NCBI GenBank assembly: GCA_964607165.1
Contig: CAZSIT010000012.1
Span: 1 to 64,000, forward strand
Direction: 5' to 3'
DNA length: 64,000 nucleotides
Origin: DSPP01 sp964607165
GTDB taxonomy: Bacteria > Zixibacteria > MSB-5A5 > DSPP01
The position numbers and the translations under genes were made by a program. The notes beneath the pieces are model-generated. The model was not told where the DNA came from. It did no database searches and was given only the letters and a program-made list of their open reading frames with translations. This document shows, in pieces, positions 8,708 to 17,504 of this stretch (the first letter of the stretch is position 1; each line of letters starts with the position of its first letter).

Positions 8708-10324
8708 TCAGACCTGCAATTGTCTTTTGCGGCCAACGGCCGCGAGTCCCAATAGAATGGCGGAAACGAGCAGAAAAATCGCAGGCATATTGGAAGCAAT
8801 GGCTTGGGGCGTTACGCCCATAAAGTCCAGAAGGGGAAGTTTGTTGACGGGGCCGACGTACCAAATAATCAGATAAACCACTTCGAACAACTTGCTTGTT
8901 CCGCTCCAAACCCCGAGGGACAAAGCCAGGGAGGGAATAAACAGCGCGCCGACCAGCCAGCCCGCAAAGCTTACCGCCTCCCCGGACAGAAGAAAATGCA
9001 ACCCGGCACCGGCGCCGGTCAAGAGCGTCACGATGAAGCCGGCGGCCCACAGGGCGGGGAGCTGGCGCTTCAAGGGAAAAGGGGTGGAAAAAAGAAGCTG
9101 GTCAGTACGATGGTACGTTTCTTTTGTTCCGATTGGAGACCAGATTAAAATGGGCCAGACCCAGGCGATGGGGAAAAGGACGGCGCGCACGGCACCAAGG
9201 GGAGCAAAAAGAGAAGCCACGGACAAGCCTGCCGCCACAACCAGCCACCACCAACGCATATCTTTGCGCATCAGGCGCAGTTCGCCCAAAAGAAGGGGCC
9301 AAAAGTTCATTCGCAGTGCTCCGTTTACAAGCGGCGTGAGCGATACGGGAAGCGCTGCGGGTGCCGGAACGGCCGTACTTTCCGATTGAGAATTTTCCCG
9401 CTTTTTTTCCTTTGGCGTTTTGGCCTGCGAGCCGAAGCGGTCAAAGAAAAGCGAGGAGAGGAGCGTAAGCACAAAAGCGACGCCGAACCAGAACAGACGT
9501 CCGAGAAGAATTTCCGGCGTCCAGTTTACGCCTTCCCAGACAAAGGTGGTGAGGGGAGCGCCCTTGTTCGCGTCCAAATCGAAACGATAACCCAAGCTGA
9601 AAGAGCCATCGTAGCCGGGTAAGGCGGCGCGGGCGGCGGCCTGCATACCCGCCAGCGGGATGCTGACGCCCAAAAAATCGTAAAAGGGGGTTTGAATCAA
9701 CGCGCCCTGTTGGCGGGAGAGCGGAATCATAAGGGAGCCGAGTAAGCCGTTCCAGAGAAAGTAATACGCCACATTCCCCAGTCCGCCTTTGAGGGGGCGA
9801 ATCGACTCGAACAGCACGGCCAAGGCGGCAACCACACCCATCACAGGCAAGACGATAATAAGGAACGGAGCGACCAGGAGCCAGGGGCGAATGTGCATAT
9901 CCTCCCCGCGCAAAAGCTGCATTCCGGCGGCAATTAGAATCAGAGCAAGTATCATCGAAGATAGAACGGCAAAGTTGCTGAGCGCTTTTCCGAGGAGGTA
10001 AAGATGCTTCTGTATCGGAGTGGCCGCCAGAATTTGGCCAACTCCGGTTCTTTCGTCCCGGGCGACGGCGTTCTTGACCAAGTAAAAACCGAAAAGAGAG
10101 AGGAAGACGACGCACATTGCCGCCATGTTTCCTCCGACCCAGGCGGAGTTGTAAATGCCACGGCTGTCGCCCATCGTGATGGTTTTGTAAATGGCGTCGG
10201 GCGGGGGCAGGAAGGTGTAGCCGAGGTAGGCGGTGGCGGCCAGCAAAATCAAAAGGCCGGGACGCCGGACGCGCTCCAGAAAATCGGCGCGGGCCAAATG
10301 ATAGAGTAGATAAAATGTTTTCAA
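8708..10324 (-). CDS. ABC-2 type transporter permease
   Basis: This 538-residue integral membrane protein has about twelve hydrophobic segments in two sets of six, split by a charged loop near residues 300-330 (TPKEKKRENSQSE). That layout fits a fused ABC-2 permease. The conserved opening MKTFYLLYHLARADFLERVR and the long loop after the first helix are typical. It overlaps the ATPase gene upstream by 4 nt, forming a two-gene exporter. The substrate is unknown; a lipid, drug or peptide exporter is possible. Confidence 0.85.
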   Translation of the reverse strand: MKTFYLLYHLARADFLERVRRPGLLILLAATAYLGYTFLPPPDAIYKTITMGDSRGIYNSAWVGGNMAAMCVVFLSLFGFYLVKNAVARDERTGVGQILAATPIQKHLYLLGKALSNFAVLSSMILALILIAAGMQLLRGEDMHIRPWLLVAPFLIIVLPVMGVVAALAVLFESIRPLKGGLGNVAYYFLWNGLLGSLMIPLSRQQGALIQTPFYDFLGVSIPLAGMQAAARAALPGYDGSFSLGYRFDLDANKGAPLTTFVWEGVNWTPEILLGRLFWFGVAFVLTLLSSLFFDRFGSQAKTPKEKKRENSQSESTAVPAPAALPVSLTPLVNGALRMNFWPLLLGELRLMRKDMRWWWLVVAAGLSVASLFAPLGAVRAVLFPIAWVWPILIWSPIGTKETYHRTDQLLFSTPFPLKRQLPALWAAGFIVTLLTGAGAGLHFLLSGEAVSFAGWLVGALFIPSLALSLGVWSGTSKLFEVVYLIIWYVGPVNKLPLLDFMGVTPQAIASNMPAIFLLVSAILLGLAAVGRKRQLQV

Positions 10325-11205
10325 TTGCTCTGTTCGGAACGGCTTTTGGAGATGAAATACAAGTAAGCGTCCTCCAGCGTGGGGGAGGCCGATTGAGCCC
10401 CGGCTGCCGGCGTGGAATCTGCCACTACGCGCAGGTGCAGGCCATCGGAACGGCGGGTAGTGCCGCTAATCAGGTGCTTTTGCTTTACTTCCGGCAGGTT
10501 TTCGCTGGGGATTACCCACTCCCAGACTTTTCCTTCCACTGCTTGTAAAAGCTTTTCGGGGGAGGCACAGGCCAATAAACGGCCATGGGAAATGAGGGCA
10601 ATCTGGGTGGCGGCGGCCTCCACATCGGAAACGATGTGGGTGGAAAGAATGACGATGCGCTCGCCGGAAAGTTCGGAGAGCAGGTTGCGGAAGCGGACGC
10701 GCTCTTCGGGGTCCAAACCGGCGGTGGGCTCGTCCACAATCAGAAGTTTGGGGTCGTTCAACAACGCCTGCGCAATTCCGAGACGCTGTTTCATACCGCC
10801 GGAAAAGCCGCCCAAGGGGCGTTTGCGCACATCCGAAAGATTTACCAAAAGCAACAGCTCTTCGATGCGGCGTTTTGATGAAGCTTTATCCAGCCCTTTG
10901 GCGGCGGACAGGTATTCCAGAAACTCGACGGCATCCAGGTTTGGGTAAACGCCAAAGTCCTGCGGGAGGTAACCCAACACCTGGCGCAATTCGTCCGGTT
11001 TCCGCAAGACGTCGGTTTCGTTCCAGCTGACTTTTCCGGTGGTGGGCTTGGTCACGGTGGCCAAGATGCGCATCAAAGTAGATTTGCCGGCGCCATTGGG
11101 ACCCAGAAGGCCCAAGACCCCGGGGGAAAGATTCAGCGTGAACTCGCGCAGGCCCCAATGATTGCCTTTGTAGCGCTTGCCGACCTGCTCAATAGTTAGT
11201 TTCAA
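10321..11205 (-). CDS. ABC transporter ATP-binding protein
   Basis: This 294-residue ATPase has Walker A GPNGAGKS (about residues 34-41), signature LGGFSGGMKQRLGIAQAL, Walker B LLIVDEPTAGLDPEER and H-loop STHIVSD. The sequence VGKRYKGNHWGLREFTLNLS at the start and the C-terminal extension of about 80 residues place it in the drug-exporter (CcmA/NatA-like) group. It is coupled to the permease at 8708-10324. Confidence 0.93.
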   Translation of the reverse strand: MKLTIEQVGKRYKGNHWGLREFTLNLSPGVLGLLGPNGAGKSTLMRILATVTKPTTGKVSWNETDVLRKPDELRQVLGYLPQDFGVYPNLDAVEFLEYLSAAKGLDKASSKRRIEELLLLVNLSDVRKRPLGGFSGGMKQRLGIAQALLNDPKLLIVDEPTAGLDPEERVRFRNLLSELSGERIVILSTHIVSDVEAAATQIALISHGRLLACASPEKLLQAVEGKVWEWVIPSENLPEVKQKHLISGTTRRSDGLHLRVVADSTPAAGAQSASPTLEDAYLYFISKSRSEQSN

Positions 11206-11241
11206 GATCGTGTTTTTCGGATGCCGCTTGGGAAATTTGGG

Positions 11242-12225
11242 TTATTCGATTGTTTTCCAGTTCCCATTTTCCCAAACCTCGATACGGGTGATGGGGTGAA
11301 TTTCCCAGGCGGTTCCGCGCCAGTTTCCGACGCTATGGGCATCGGCGTGGGCGTTATCGAAAAATAACCAGCCGTAAATCCGTACTTTGGTCGGGGGGCG
11401 CAACATATTTCCGTTGTAACCTCCCTTGTAGCTTGCGTATTGTCCCAAATCCGTCTCGGCCCAAGATGTGTGGTTTTCCCCAAACCAGGGAGTTACTTCG
11501 GTTACCACCACCTTGTACCTTTGGTTTTTTGGGTCACCCGCATCGGCGGCAAGCAGTTCAACGTGAAGGTCTTTGCGAGTGGAAGAAGTACAGTTGGTGG
11601 TTTCTTCCGCGCTTCTTTTTACCATCGCAAGATAGCCTTCGGACATCACCGATTTGGATTCCAGGCCTTGAAGGTAGGTTATCGGCTGATCTCCGGCGGG
11701 CAGCGTACGAACGTTTTTGGGAAGGCTTTTCAGCGCCAAGATTTGTTCTATAGTGATGGTTGAATAGGTGCAGGGTATTTCAATCCGGTTTTTTTTCTGA
11801 TTGGTCAGCCGGTAGCCGGTTTGAGAGGCACTCCCTTTGGGAGGACAGATGCTCCAATCGACCGTTAATTGTGAAGGGGTGCAATTCGGCAGTGAAACCG
11901 TCTGGCCAAAGGACGGAATCTCATACGAGACGTCTGCGGGTTGGCTGATTTCTTCTTCGTCTTCTTCTTCTTCGAGAATGACCGTGCAAAGAGATTTGGC
12001 AACATACGCCGTGTGGCCGTCTTTGAGAGCTATCTTATACCAGTAAGGGACGTCTCCTTTTACCGCATAGACATCCCCCTTATTCAAAACCGCCAAGATT
12101 TTGGCATCTGAAGCGGCCGCCTTGCGGGCGTTGGCGTGTTCAACTCGAATCCGTATGGAAGTCACCGCTGCCCAACAGGGGGCGGAGCAGATTATTAAAA
12201 ACAAGAAGATTTTTGCGGCACGCAT
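11242..12225 (-). CDS. Secreted protein with bacterial SH3 domain
   Basis: This 327-residue protein starts with a signal peptide (MRAAKIFLFLIICSAPCWA). A bacterial SH3-like domain follows at about residues 22-85 (VEHANARKAAASDAKILAVL then YWYKIALKDGHTAYVAKSLC). A very acidic spacer EEEEDEEE lies near 90. The C-terminal half ends with YGWLFFDNAHADAH...WRGTAWEIHPITRIEVWENG, a pattern I have seen in secreted proteins of unknown function; I do not assign an activity. It lies between two ABC exporter gene pairs on the same strand, 36 nt downstream-side of the first ATPase gene. Confidence 0.75.
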   Translation of the reverse strand: MRAAKIFLFLIICSAPCWAAVTSIRIRVEHANARKAAASDAKILAVLNKGDVYAVKGDVPYWYKIALKDGHTAYVAKSLCTVILEEEEDEEEISQPADVSYEIPSFGQTVSLPNCTPSQLTVDWSICPPKGSASQTGYRLTNQKKNRIEIPCTYSTITIEQILALKSLPKNVRTLPAGDQPITYLQGLESKSVMSEGYLAMVKRSAEETTNCTSSTRKDLHVELLAADAGDPKNQRYKVVVTEVTPWFGENHTSWAETDLGQYASYKGGYNGNMLRPPTKVRIYGWLFFDNAHADAHSVGNWRGTAWEIHPITRIEVWENGNWKTIE

Positions 12226-12279
12226 AACCCCTCCTCTTTTTTAGGCGTTTTTGGAAATCTTTTTCAAATCATCCGTTTC

Positions 12280-13551
12280 CTATTTATACCGCACCCAGCG
12301 CACCAGTTCGGGCAGGGTGGGGCGTTTGCCGTACATCAAAATTCCAACGCGGAAAATTTTGGCGGAGAGCCAGCCCATAATCGTTACGCTTAACCCCATT
12401 ATCGTGTAGCTGGCGGCCAGCTGCCAGGCGGGAGGCGGCAGAAAGGAGATGCGCATCATCATCAAGGTGGGTGTGAAAAATGGGATTAAGGAAAGGATGG
12501 TTACCCATCTGGCGGCGGGATTTTGGGCGACAGCGAAACCGATTATGAAGGGCAAAATCATTGTCATCACGATGGGAAAGACAAATTGCTGGACTTCCTG
12601 ATCGGAATTGGAAATGGCTCCCAGGATGGCGAAAAGGGAGGTGAAGAGGAAGTAACCCAAAGCGAGGTAGATGAAGAAATTGACCACCAAAAGCGGGTTG
12701 AAGGCTCTGGAGAGGTCGAAACCAAAAGAAGAAAGGGTTTTGGCCGCCGGAGCGCCTATCACGGCACCCACTATAATCCAGATGAAAATCGAGGTTAGGG
12801 TGGCGGAGCCCAAACCGACAATTTTCCCCATCAACAGCTGGAAGGGGGTCACCGAAGAGGTCAAGACCTCGATGATGCGGGTGTTTTTTTCTTCCACGAT
12901 GGAACGGGCTAACATCACGCCGTATCCCAAAACGGACTGGAATAAAACAAAAATGAAAAAGAAAGAGAGCAGATAGGTTGAAATGAAACTCGATTCTTTG
13001 GCTCCCTTTTCGGACACCTGCAGCGCTTTTAAGTCGGCGCGCTTCAAGACCTCGGAAAGATTTTTGGCTTGAAAGCCTTGAACTTCCAGCCGGTGGGCGA
13101 TGACCACGTTGTTTATTCTTCTTTCCAATCTGTTCTGCGTTATGAAGTTGCCCAGTGATTTGGCGTAATACTCGGCGGACTGACCGGTGTCAATTTTCTC
13201 CGGAATTATGACATAGGCGCTGATATTTTCAAGTAGCACATCCCGGTTCAGCCCTTCTTTATCCCTTGGAAACGTGGAAGGATTATACGGTTTTTGGGAA
13301 AGCAGGACGGCCTTGGTGCCGTCGGAGAGGGTATCTTTGCTTAGGGCACTGTCCAATCGGGAATAGAGCCAGCCGGTCTGGTCGATGGCCGTCAGTTTGA
13401 GCTGGGGCTCTTTGGTTTTTTGGATTAGAATGCTGGGGAGAAACATAAAGATAAAGCCCATCAGCGGGGTGAGAATCGTTCCAATGACGAAAGATTTGGT
13501 GCGAACGACTCCCAAGTATTCTTTTTTGAGCACCACCAAAAAGCTTCTCAT
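12280..13551 (-). CDS. ABC-2 type permease, NatB-like
   Basis: This 423-residue membrane protein has one N-terminal helix (TKSFVIGTILTPLMGFIFMF), an extracytoplasmic domain of about 150 residues, and five or six C-terminal helices. This layout matches NatB-type sodium exporter permeases (ABC-2 type 3). It contains the conserved IVEEKNTRIIEVLTSSV loop that precedes the coupling region. It overlaps the upstream ATPase gene by 4 nt. Natural substrate unknown. Confidence 0.88.
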   Translation of the reverse strand: MRSFLVVLKKEYLGVVRTKSFVIGTILTPLMGFIFMFLPSILIQKTKEPQLKLTAIDQTGWLYSRLDSALSKDTLSDGTKAVLLSQKPYNPSTFPRDKEGLNRDVLLENISAYVIIPEKIDTGQSAEYYAKSLGNFITQNRLERRINNVVIAHRLEVQGFQAKNLSEVLKRADLKALQVSEKGAKESSFISTYLLSFFFIFVLFQSVLGYGVMLARSIVEEKNTRIIEVLTSSVTPFQLLMGKIVGLGSATLTSIFIWIIVGAVIGAPAAKTLSSFGFDLSRAFNPLLVVNFFIYLALGYFLFTSLFAILGAISNSDQEVQQFVFPIVMTMILPFIIGFAVAQNPAARWVTILSLIPFFTPTLMMMRISFLPPPAWQLAASYTIMGLSVTIMGWLSAKIFRVGILMYGKRPTLPELVRWVRYK

Positions 13552-14456
13552 TTGACCTCCGAGGTTTTTACCGCCTCGATGAAGATATTGTGCAACGAAG
13601 GCTCCATCAACTCGAATCGGTGTATGCGGCTGCGGGAGGAAATTTCGCGCAGAAGAGATTGCGGGTCGGCACCGTTGGAGAGGCGCACTTCCTTATACGG
13701 GCCGTAGTCATCCACCTTGGCTATGCCGGAAAGGGATGAGAGATAAGTCGAATCTCCTTCCACCGAGATTGCAATCGAGGATTTGCCGTAGCGGCTTTTG
13801 ACTTCTTTCAGCGCCCCATCCAGAATCTTCTGTCCCCGGTTGATTAAACAGATATACTCGCACAATTTTTCGGCGCTGTCCATCTGATGGGTCGAAAAAA
13901 GGATGGTGGAGCCTTTGGCCTTTAATTCGAGGATGATGTCTTTGAGCAAATCCATATTTATAGGGTCTAAGCCGGAGAAAGGTTCGTCCAGTATCAGCAA
14001 TTTCGGCTCGTGCATAACGGTGCAGATGAACTGGATTTTTTGCTGCATTCCCTTGGAAAGCTCTTCCCCTTTTTTCTTGAGCCAGTCGGCCAGCCCGAGC
14101 CTTTCGGTCCACTCCGTGCCACGACGGCGGGCTTCCTTTGGGGAAAGCCCTTTCAGTTCGCCAAAATAGCACAGCAAATCCAGAACTTTCATCTTTTTGA
14201 AAATGCCGCGCTCTTCGGGCAGGTAGCCGATTTGTTTTTTGAATTCTTCGTTAAAATGCAGGCCGCCGATTTCGATTTTGCCTGAATCGGGAATTATGAT
14301 ATTCAATATCATCCGAATCGTAGTGGTTTTGCCGGCGCCGTTCGGCCCCAAAATGCCGTAAATGGAGCCGGCGGGAACTTCCAACGAAAGGGAATCAACG
14401 GCTTTAAAATTGCCGAAGCTTTTAGAAATTGAATCAATTTTTAAGTAGTTATCCAC
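13548..14456 (-). CDS. ABC transporter ATP-binding protein, NatA-like
   Basis: This 302-residue ATPase has GPNGAGKT (Walker A), the signature LSKGMQQKIQFI, Walker B LLILDEPFSGLDP and H-loop STHQMD, followed by the C-terminal domain common in NatA-like exporters. I place the start at GTG 14456: AGGAGG lies 6 nt upstream and the family begins with this YLKIDSISKSFG stretch. The open frame continues upstream to 14567, but that extension has no resemblance to the family. It forms a two-gene exporter with the permease. Confidence 0.9.
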   Translation of the reverse strand: MDNYLKIDSISKSFGNFKAVDSLSLEVPAGSIYGILGPNGAGKTTTIRMILNIIIPDSGKIEIGGLHFNEEFKKQIGYLPEERGIFKKMKVLDLLCYFGELKGLSPKEARRRGTEWTERLGLADWLKKKGEELSKGMQQKIQFICTVMHEPKLLILDEPFSGLDPINMDLLKDIILELKAKGSTILFSTHQMDSAEKLCEYICLINRGQKILDGALKEVKSRYGKSSIAISVEGDSTYLSSLSGIAKVDDYGPYKEVRLSNGADPQSLLREISSRSRIHRFELMEPSLHNIFIEAVKTSEVK

Positions 14457-14572
14457 GAAACGCCTCCTGCCTATCGACACTGGCCATTTTGGTTTTCTTA
14501 CGAAACTTTTTCGAGTTAAGTTGCACTTTTTATCCTTGTCCGGTCGGTCAATATAATCTAAATTCAAAGCGT

Positions 14573-14668
14573 ATGAAAATTACTTTGCTGCCCGGGGATG
14601 GCATTGGGCCGGAAGTGGCCGATGCGGCGGTGGCCGTTTTGGAAGCGGCGGGCTTCAAACCGGAGTGA
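14573..14668 (+). pseudogene. 5' remnant of an isopropylmalate/isocitrate dehydrogenase gene
   Basis: The 31-residue frame begins with MKITLLPGDGIGPEVADAA, the near-invariant N-terminus of the isopropylmalate/isocitrate dehydrogenase family (LeuB, Icd). It continues VAVLEAAGFKPE and then stops at TGA. None of the following 90 nt, in any frame I read, resembles the rest of the enzyme of about 350 residues. A TATAAT sequence lies at 14552-14557. The fragment therefore looks like what remains after a deletion that removed most of the gene. Confidence 0.75.
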
Positions 14669-14759
14669 GAAGTGCTAAATGCCGGTAATGTGCGCCAGCG
14701 CCGAATACAAAAACCATTCGGCGCCACCGGGTTAAACTTGTAATGTTGTTGGAGGTTGG

Positions 14760-15926
14760 ATGATTGCGGAGAAGCTGGCACAGGCAGTAGAAATTCTCAA
14801 AGAGAAGAAAATTGATTTGTGGCTTACCTTCGTGCGGGAGACGGAGGTGATTCCGGATCCGGCTTATGATTTAATCGGCAAAGGAATGATTGTGTGGCAG
14901 GCGGCATTTCTGGTTTCCGCCCGCGGAGATAAAATTGCCATAATGGGACAATACGACACGGAAAACTATAAACGTCTTGGAGTATATGACAAAGTCATCG
15001 GTTATCATCAAGATATTGCCCCGGTGCTGGTCGAGGAACTGAAGCGGCTCGACCCGAAAACGATTGCCATCAATTATTCCCCCGACAGCAATCTTTCTGA
15101 CGGGTTGACCTATGGGATGTTTCTTTTACTGGAAAAAGCTTTGCAGGGAACTCCCTATCGTAACCGCTTGATTTCAGCGGAACCGGTAATTTCGGCTTTG
15201 CGCGGAAGAAAACTTCCTGCGGAAGTTGCCAAAATCAAAGAGGCGATAAAAGTTACCGAAAAAATCTGGCAGGAGCTTTTGAGCTGGCTGAAAGCAGGGG
15301 TTAGCGAAAAACAGGTAGACACTTTTGTTACTGAACGTTCCAAGGCCTACGGGTTCGCCAAATCTTTTGCTCCGATTATCACCCACGGGGACAAGTCGCC
15401 AGCGGGGCATGTGGGGCCTTCGGATGCCAAATTGGAGCCGGGGGATATTTTTCATATTGACTTTGGCCACCGGGTGGATGGCTACTGCTCCGACCTCCAG
15501 CGCTTGGCTTACTTTTTACGCCCTGGGGAAAAGGAACCGCCGGATGCCGTGAAAAAAGGGTTTGCAGCAGTAAAGGACACGATTCTTAAGTCCAAAGCGG
15601 CGCTCAAACCGGGAGCCGTCGGATGCGAAATTGACGATTTGGCCCGGAAAGTCATCAAAAGTCACGGCTTTCCAGATTACCAGCATGCCCTCGGTCACCA
15701 ACTGGGGAGGGCGGTGCACGATGGGGGTACGCTTTTAGGTCCCCGGTGGGAGCGGTACGGGCAGACGCCTTTTGGTCGGGTGGAAGAAAACAACGTTTTC
15801 ACGTTGGAACTGGAAGTTCAAATCCCCGGACACGGCTGGGTTTCGCTGGAGGAAGATTTGTTAGTTGGTGAATCCGGCTCGGAGTTTCTGACCACGCCAC
15901 AATTAGACTGGTTCTACCTAAAATGA
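14760..15926 (+). CDS. M24-family metallopeptidase (Xaa-Pro aminopeptidase-like)
   Basis: This 388-residue protein has a creatinase N-domain and a C-terminal pita-bread metallopeptidase domain. Candidate metal ligands are visible: D in HIDFGHRVDGYCSD, H in ALGHQLGRAVHDGG, E in FTLELEVQ and E in SLEEDLLV. This suggests a dinuclear aminopeptidase P-like enzyme that removes N-terminal residues before proline, or a related hydrolase. ATG 14760 follows GGAGGT. The 3' end overlaps the UbiA gene by 4 nt. Confidence 0.88.
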   Translation: MIAEKLAQAVEILKEKKIDLWLTFVRETEVIPDPAYDLIGKGMIVWQAAFLVSARGDKIAIMGQYDTENYKRLGVYDKVIGYHQDIAPVLVEELKRLDPKTIAINYSPDSNLSDGLTYGMFLLLEKALQGTPYRNRLISAEPVISALRGRKLPAEVAKIKEAIKVTEKIWQELLSWLKAGVSEKQVDTFVTERSKAYGFAKSFAPIITHGDKSPAGHVGPSDAKLEPGDIFHIDFGHRVDGYCSDLQRLAYFLRPGEKEPPDAVKKGFAAVKDTILKSKAALKPGAVGCEIDDLARKVIKSHGFPDYQHALGHQLGRAVHDGGTLLGPRWERYGQTPFGRVEENNVFTLELEVQIPGHGWVSLEEDLLVGESGSEFLTTPQLDWFYLK

Positions 15927-16771
15927 TAAACCGCTTCTGGGCCTTTGCCCGGATGGGACGGGTCTGGAATGGTATTCTGGTCGTCGCTTCGGTTCTAATT
16001 GGCGGCTATTTCACGGGAAGTATTACCCCAGGAGTGTGGTTGGGCTCCCTTTCCGCCTTCTTAATTGCCACCGGCGCCTATGCTTTAAACGATTTTTTTG
16101 ACTGGAAAATAGACAAAATCAACAAACCGACCCGGCCAATCTCTGCGGGAGATGTTCCGGCTCGAACCGCTTTGACCTTTGGGCTTTTGGTTGTTCTGGC
16201 GGGAGTCGTAATCTCGTATTTCATAAATACAAAAAGCTTTTTTGCCGCTTTTATCTCCGGCTTTCTGGCAATTCAGTATGCGATGGTTTTCAAGCGGGTG
16301 ATGATTGTCGGGCATATAGTGACTGCTTTTCTTTCGGCCTTTGGCTTTTTGTTTGGTGCCTGGGCTGCGGAAGGGTCGAGAATGACTTTGGCACTCTACG
16401 CTTTTCTATTCGGTTTTCTTTTTCATCTGGGCCGCGAGTTTTTGAAGGCAGCAGAGGATAGGGAAGCGGATTTGGAGGGGGGAGCGAAGACCTTTGCCGT
16501 TTTGACATCGGCCAAGCATTCCGTAATAGTTGCCGCCATCATTTTGGCCATTCTCGGAATTGTGGCGTGGATGCCGTTTTTTACGGAAAATTTTAATTGG
16601 ATTTATTTGATCATTGTCATCTTTGGGATTGATTTGGTTTTTGTATTTCTACTTGTGAGGGCTCTGCGGAATCCAATTCCATCGGTTCTTTCGAAGGTTA
16701 ATTCTTACCTCAAGTGGGAGATGGTGGTGGGGCTTTTGGCGTTGTGGATGGGGAAATACCTCACCCCCTGA
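15923..16771 (+). CDS. UbiA-family prenyltransferase
   Basis: This 282-residue membrane protein has about eight transmembrane helices and both aspartate-rich prenyl diphosphate motifs: NDFFDWKIDKINKPTRPI near residue 53 and DREADLEGGAKTF near 175. It attaches a prenyl group to an aromatic or glycerol-phosphate acceptor. The first motif resembles those of geranylgeranylglyceryl-phosphate and homogentisate-type enzymes, but the acceptor cannot be fixed. It is translationally coupled to the peptidase in front. Confidence 0.85.
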   Translation: MINRFWAFARMGRVWNGILVVASVLIGGYFTGSITPGVWLGSLSAFLIATGAYALNDFFDWKIDKINKPTRPISAGDVPARTALTFGLLVVLAGVVISYFINTKSFFAAFISGFLAIQYAMVFKRVMIVGHIVTAFLSAFGFLFGAWAAEGSRMTLALYAFLFGFLFHLGREFLKAAEDREADLEGGAKTFAVLTSAKHSVIVAAIILAILGIVAWMPFFTENFNWIYLIIVIFGIDLVFVFLLVRALRNPIPSVLSKVNSYLKWEMVVGLLALWMGKYLTP

Positions 16772-16773
16772 CC

Positions 16774-16808
16774 CCTGGCCGTGGCACGAGGCCACGCCTC
16801 GGGCAGGC
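16774..16808 (+). repeat. Palindromic element CCTGGCC...GGGCAGGC, copy 1
   Basis: This 35-nt copy begins CCTGGCCG, has an inner palindrome GTGGCACGAGGCCAC, and ends CTCGGGCAGGC. It starts 3 nt after the UbiA stop. The ends can pair (6 of 7 bp). It is related to copies in the tRNA-Glu gene and in the amidohydrolase gene. Confidence 0.8.
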
Positions 16809-17297
16809 CCCTCTCCATTGAATGGAGAGGGGAAGGGCGAATGCCCCTCGACTACGCTCGGGATAAGCCATTCGCCCCTACGAATTTTGTGTTTGTAGGG
16901 GCAGACCTATGTGTCTGCCTTGATGCGAAAACGGGCGAACACATCGGTTCGCCCCTACATACCCCCTGGCACTTCGTGTCTGTCTCCTAAGAAAACGGGG
17001 CAACCACGGGGAGTTGCCCCTACGTTTTCTCAAAAAATAAGGGTTGGTTTGCCTGCCCGAGCCGAGCTCGGCAGCGTGAACCCGCTCCTACGTTGAACGT
17101 GGGGAAAGGGCGAATGCCCCTCGACTACGCTCGGGACAAGCCCGAGGCGGGAAGGGGGGGGCGATGGGTTCGAATTCGCTCACCACAAGTTCATAAATCG
17201 CCCCTACGGTTTTTATGAGCGGGAAAGGGCACGTGACAACGTGCCCCTACGACAGAGACCGACGTTGAAAAAACGGGTTCAATATATTGAACCCCTA
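16808..17297. repeat. Cluster of short hairpin repeats in a gene-free block
   Basis: The 730-nt gap between the UbiA and moxR genes is packed with small inverted repeats. They include CCCCTCTCCAT/ATGGAGAGGGG (16808-16832), GGGCGAATG/CATTCGCCC (16835-16877), AGGGGCAGAC/GTCTGCCT (16897-16920), GGGCGAAC/GTTCGCCCCTAC (16933-16958), GGGGCAAC/GTTGCCCCTAC (16997-17023), GGGCACGT/ACGTGCCCCTAC (17227-17250) and GGGTTCAATA/TATTGAACCC (17275-17294). Most share GGGC at one end and CCCCTA at the other while the inner stem differs. No gene is supported here. Confidence 0.85.
17051..17076 (-). repeat. Palindromic element, copy 2 (shortened)
   Basis: Read on the minus strand, this 26-nt copy has the GCTCGGGCAGGC end and a GCCGAGCTCGGC inner palindrome. 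The CCTGG end is replaced by CGCTG. Confidence 0.65.
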
Positions 17298-17323
17298 TGC
17301 AAAGGCGGGGATTAGTGGCGTTG

Positions 17324-17355
17324 GCCTGTCCGAGCAAGCTCGGAGAGCGGCCAGG
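17324..17355 (-). repeat. Palindromic element, copy 3
   Basis: On the minus strand this 32-nt copy begins CCTGGCCG, contains CCGAGCTTGCTCGG as inner palindrome, and ends GGACAGGC. Confidence 0.75.
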
Positions 17356-17504
17356 AAAACGCCGCCTACGGGTAAACATTCCAAAGAGAGTTTGATTTTT
17401 GGGAGTTGAGTGTATAAGTTTGTATGTTTTTGATTTTGAGAATGGTTCAAATAGATTGAGCATAGTATGGTTCGACTACGCTCACCATTTGCAAGGAGGA
17501 AATA

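Noticed and set aside
16772..17504. CRISPR array
   Set aside because: The repeats are hairpins of several kinds at irregular distances, without a constant direct repeat or equal spacers, and no cas gene is present.
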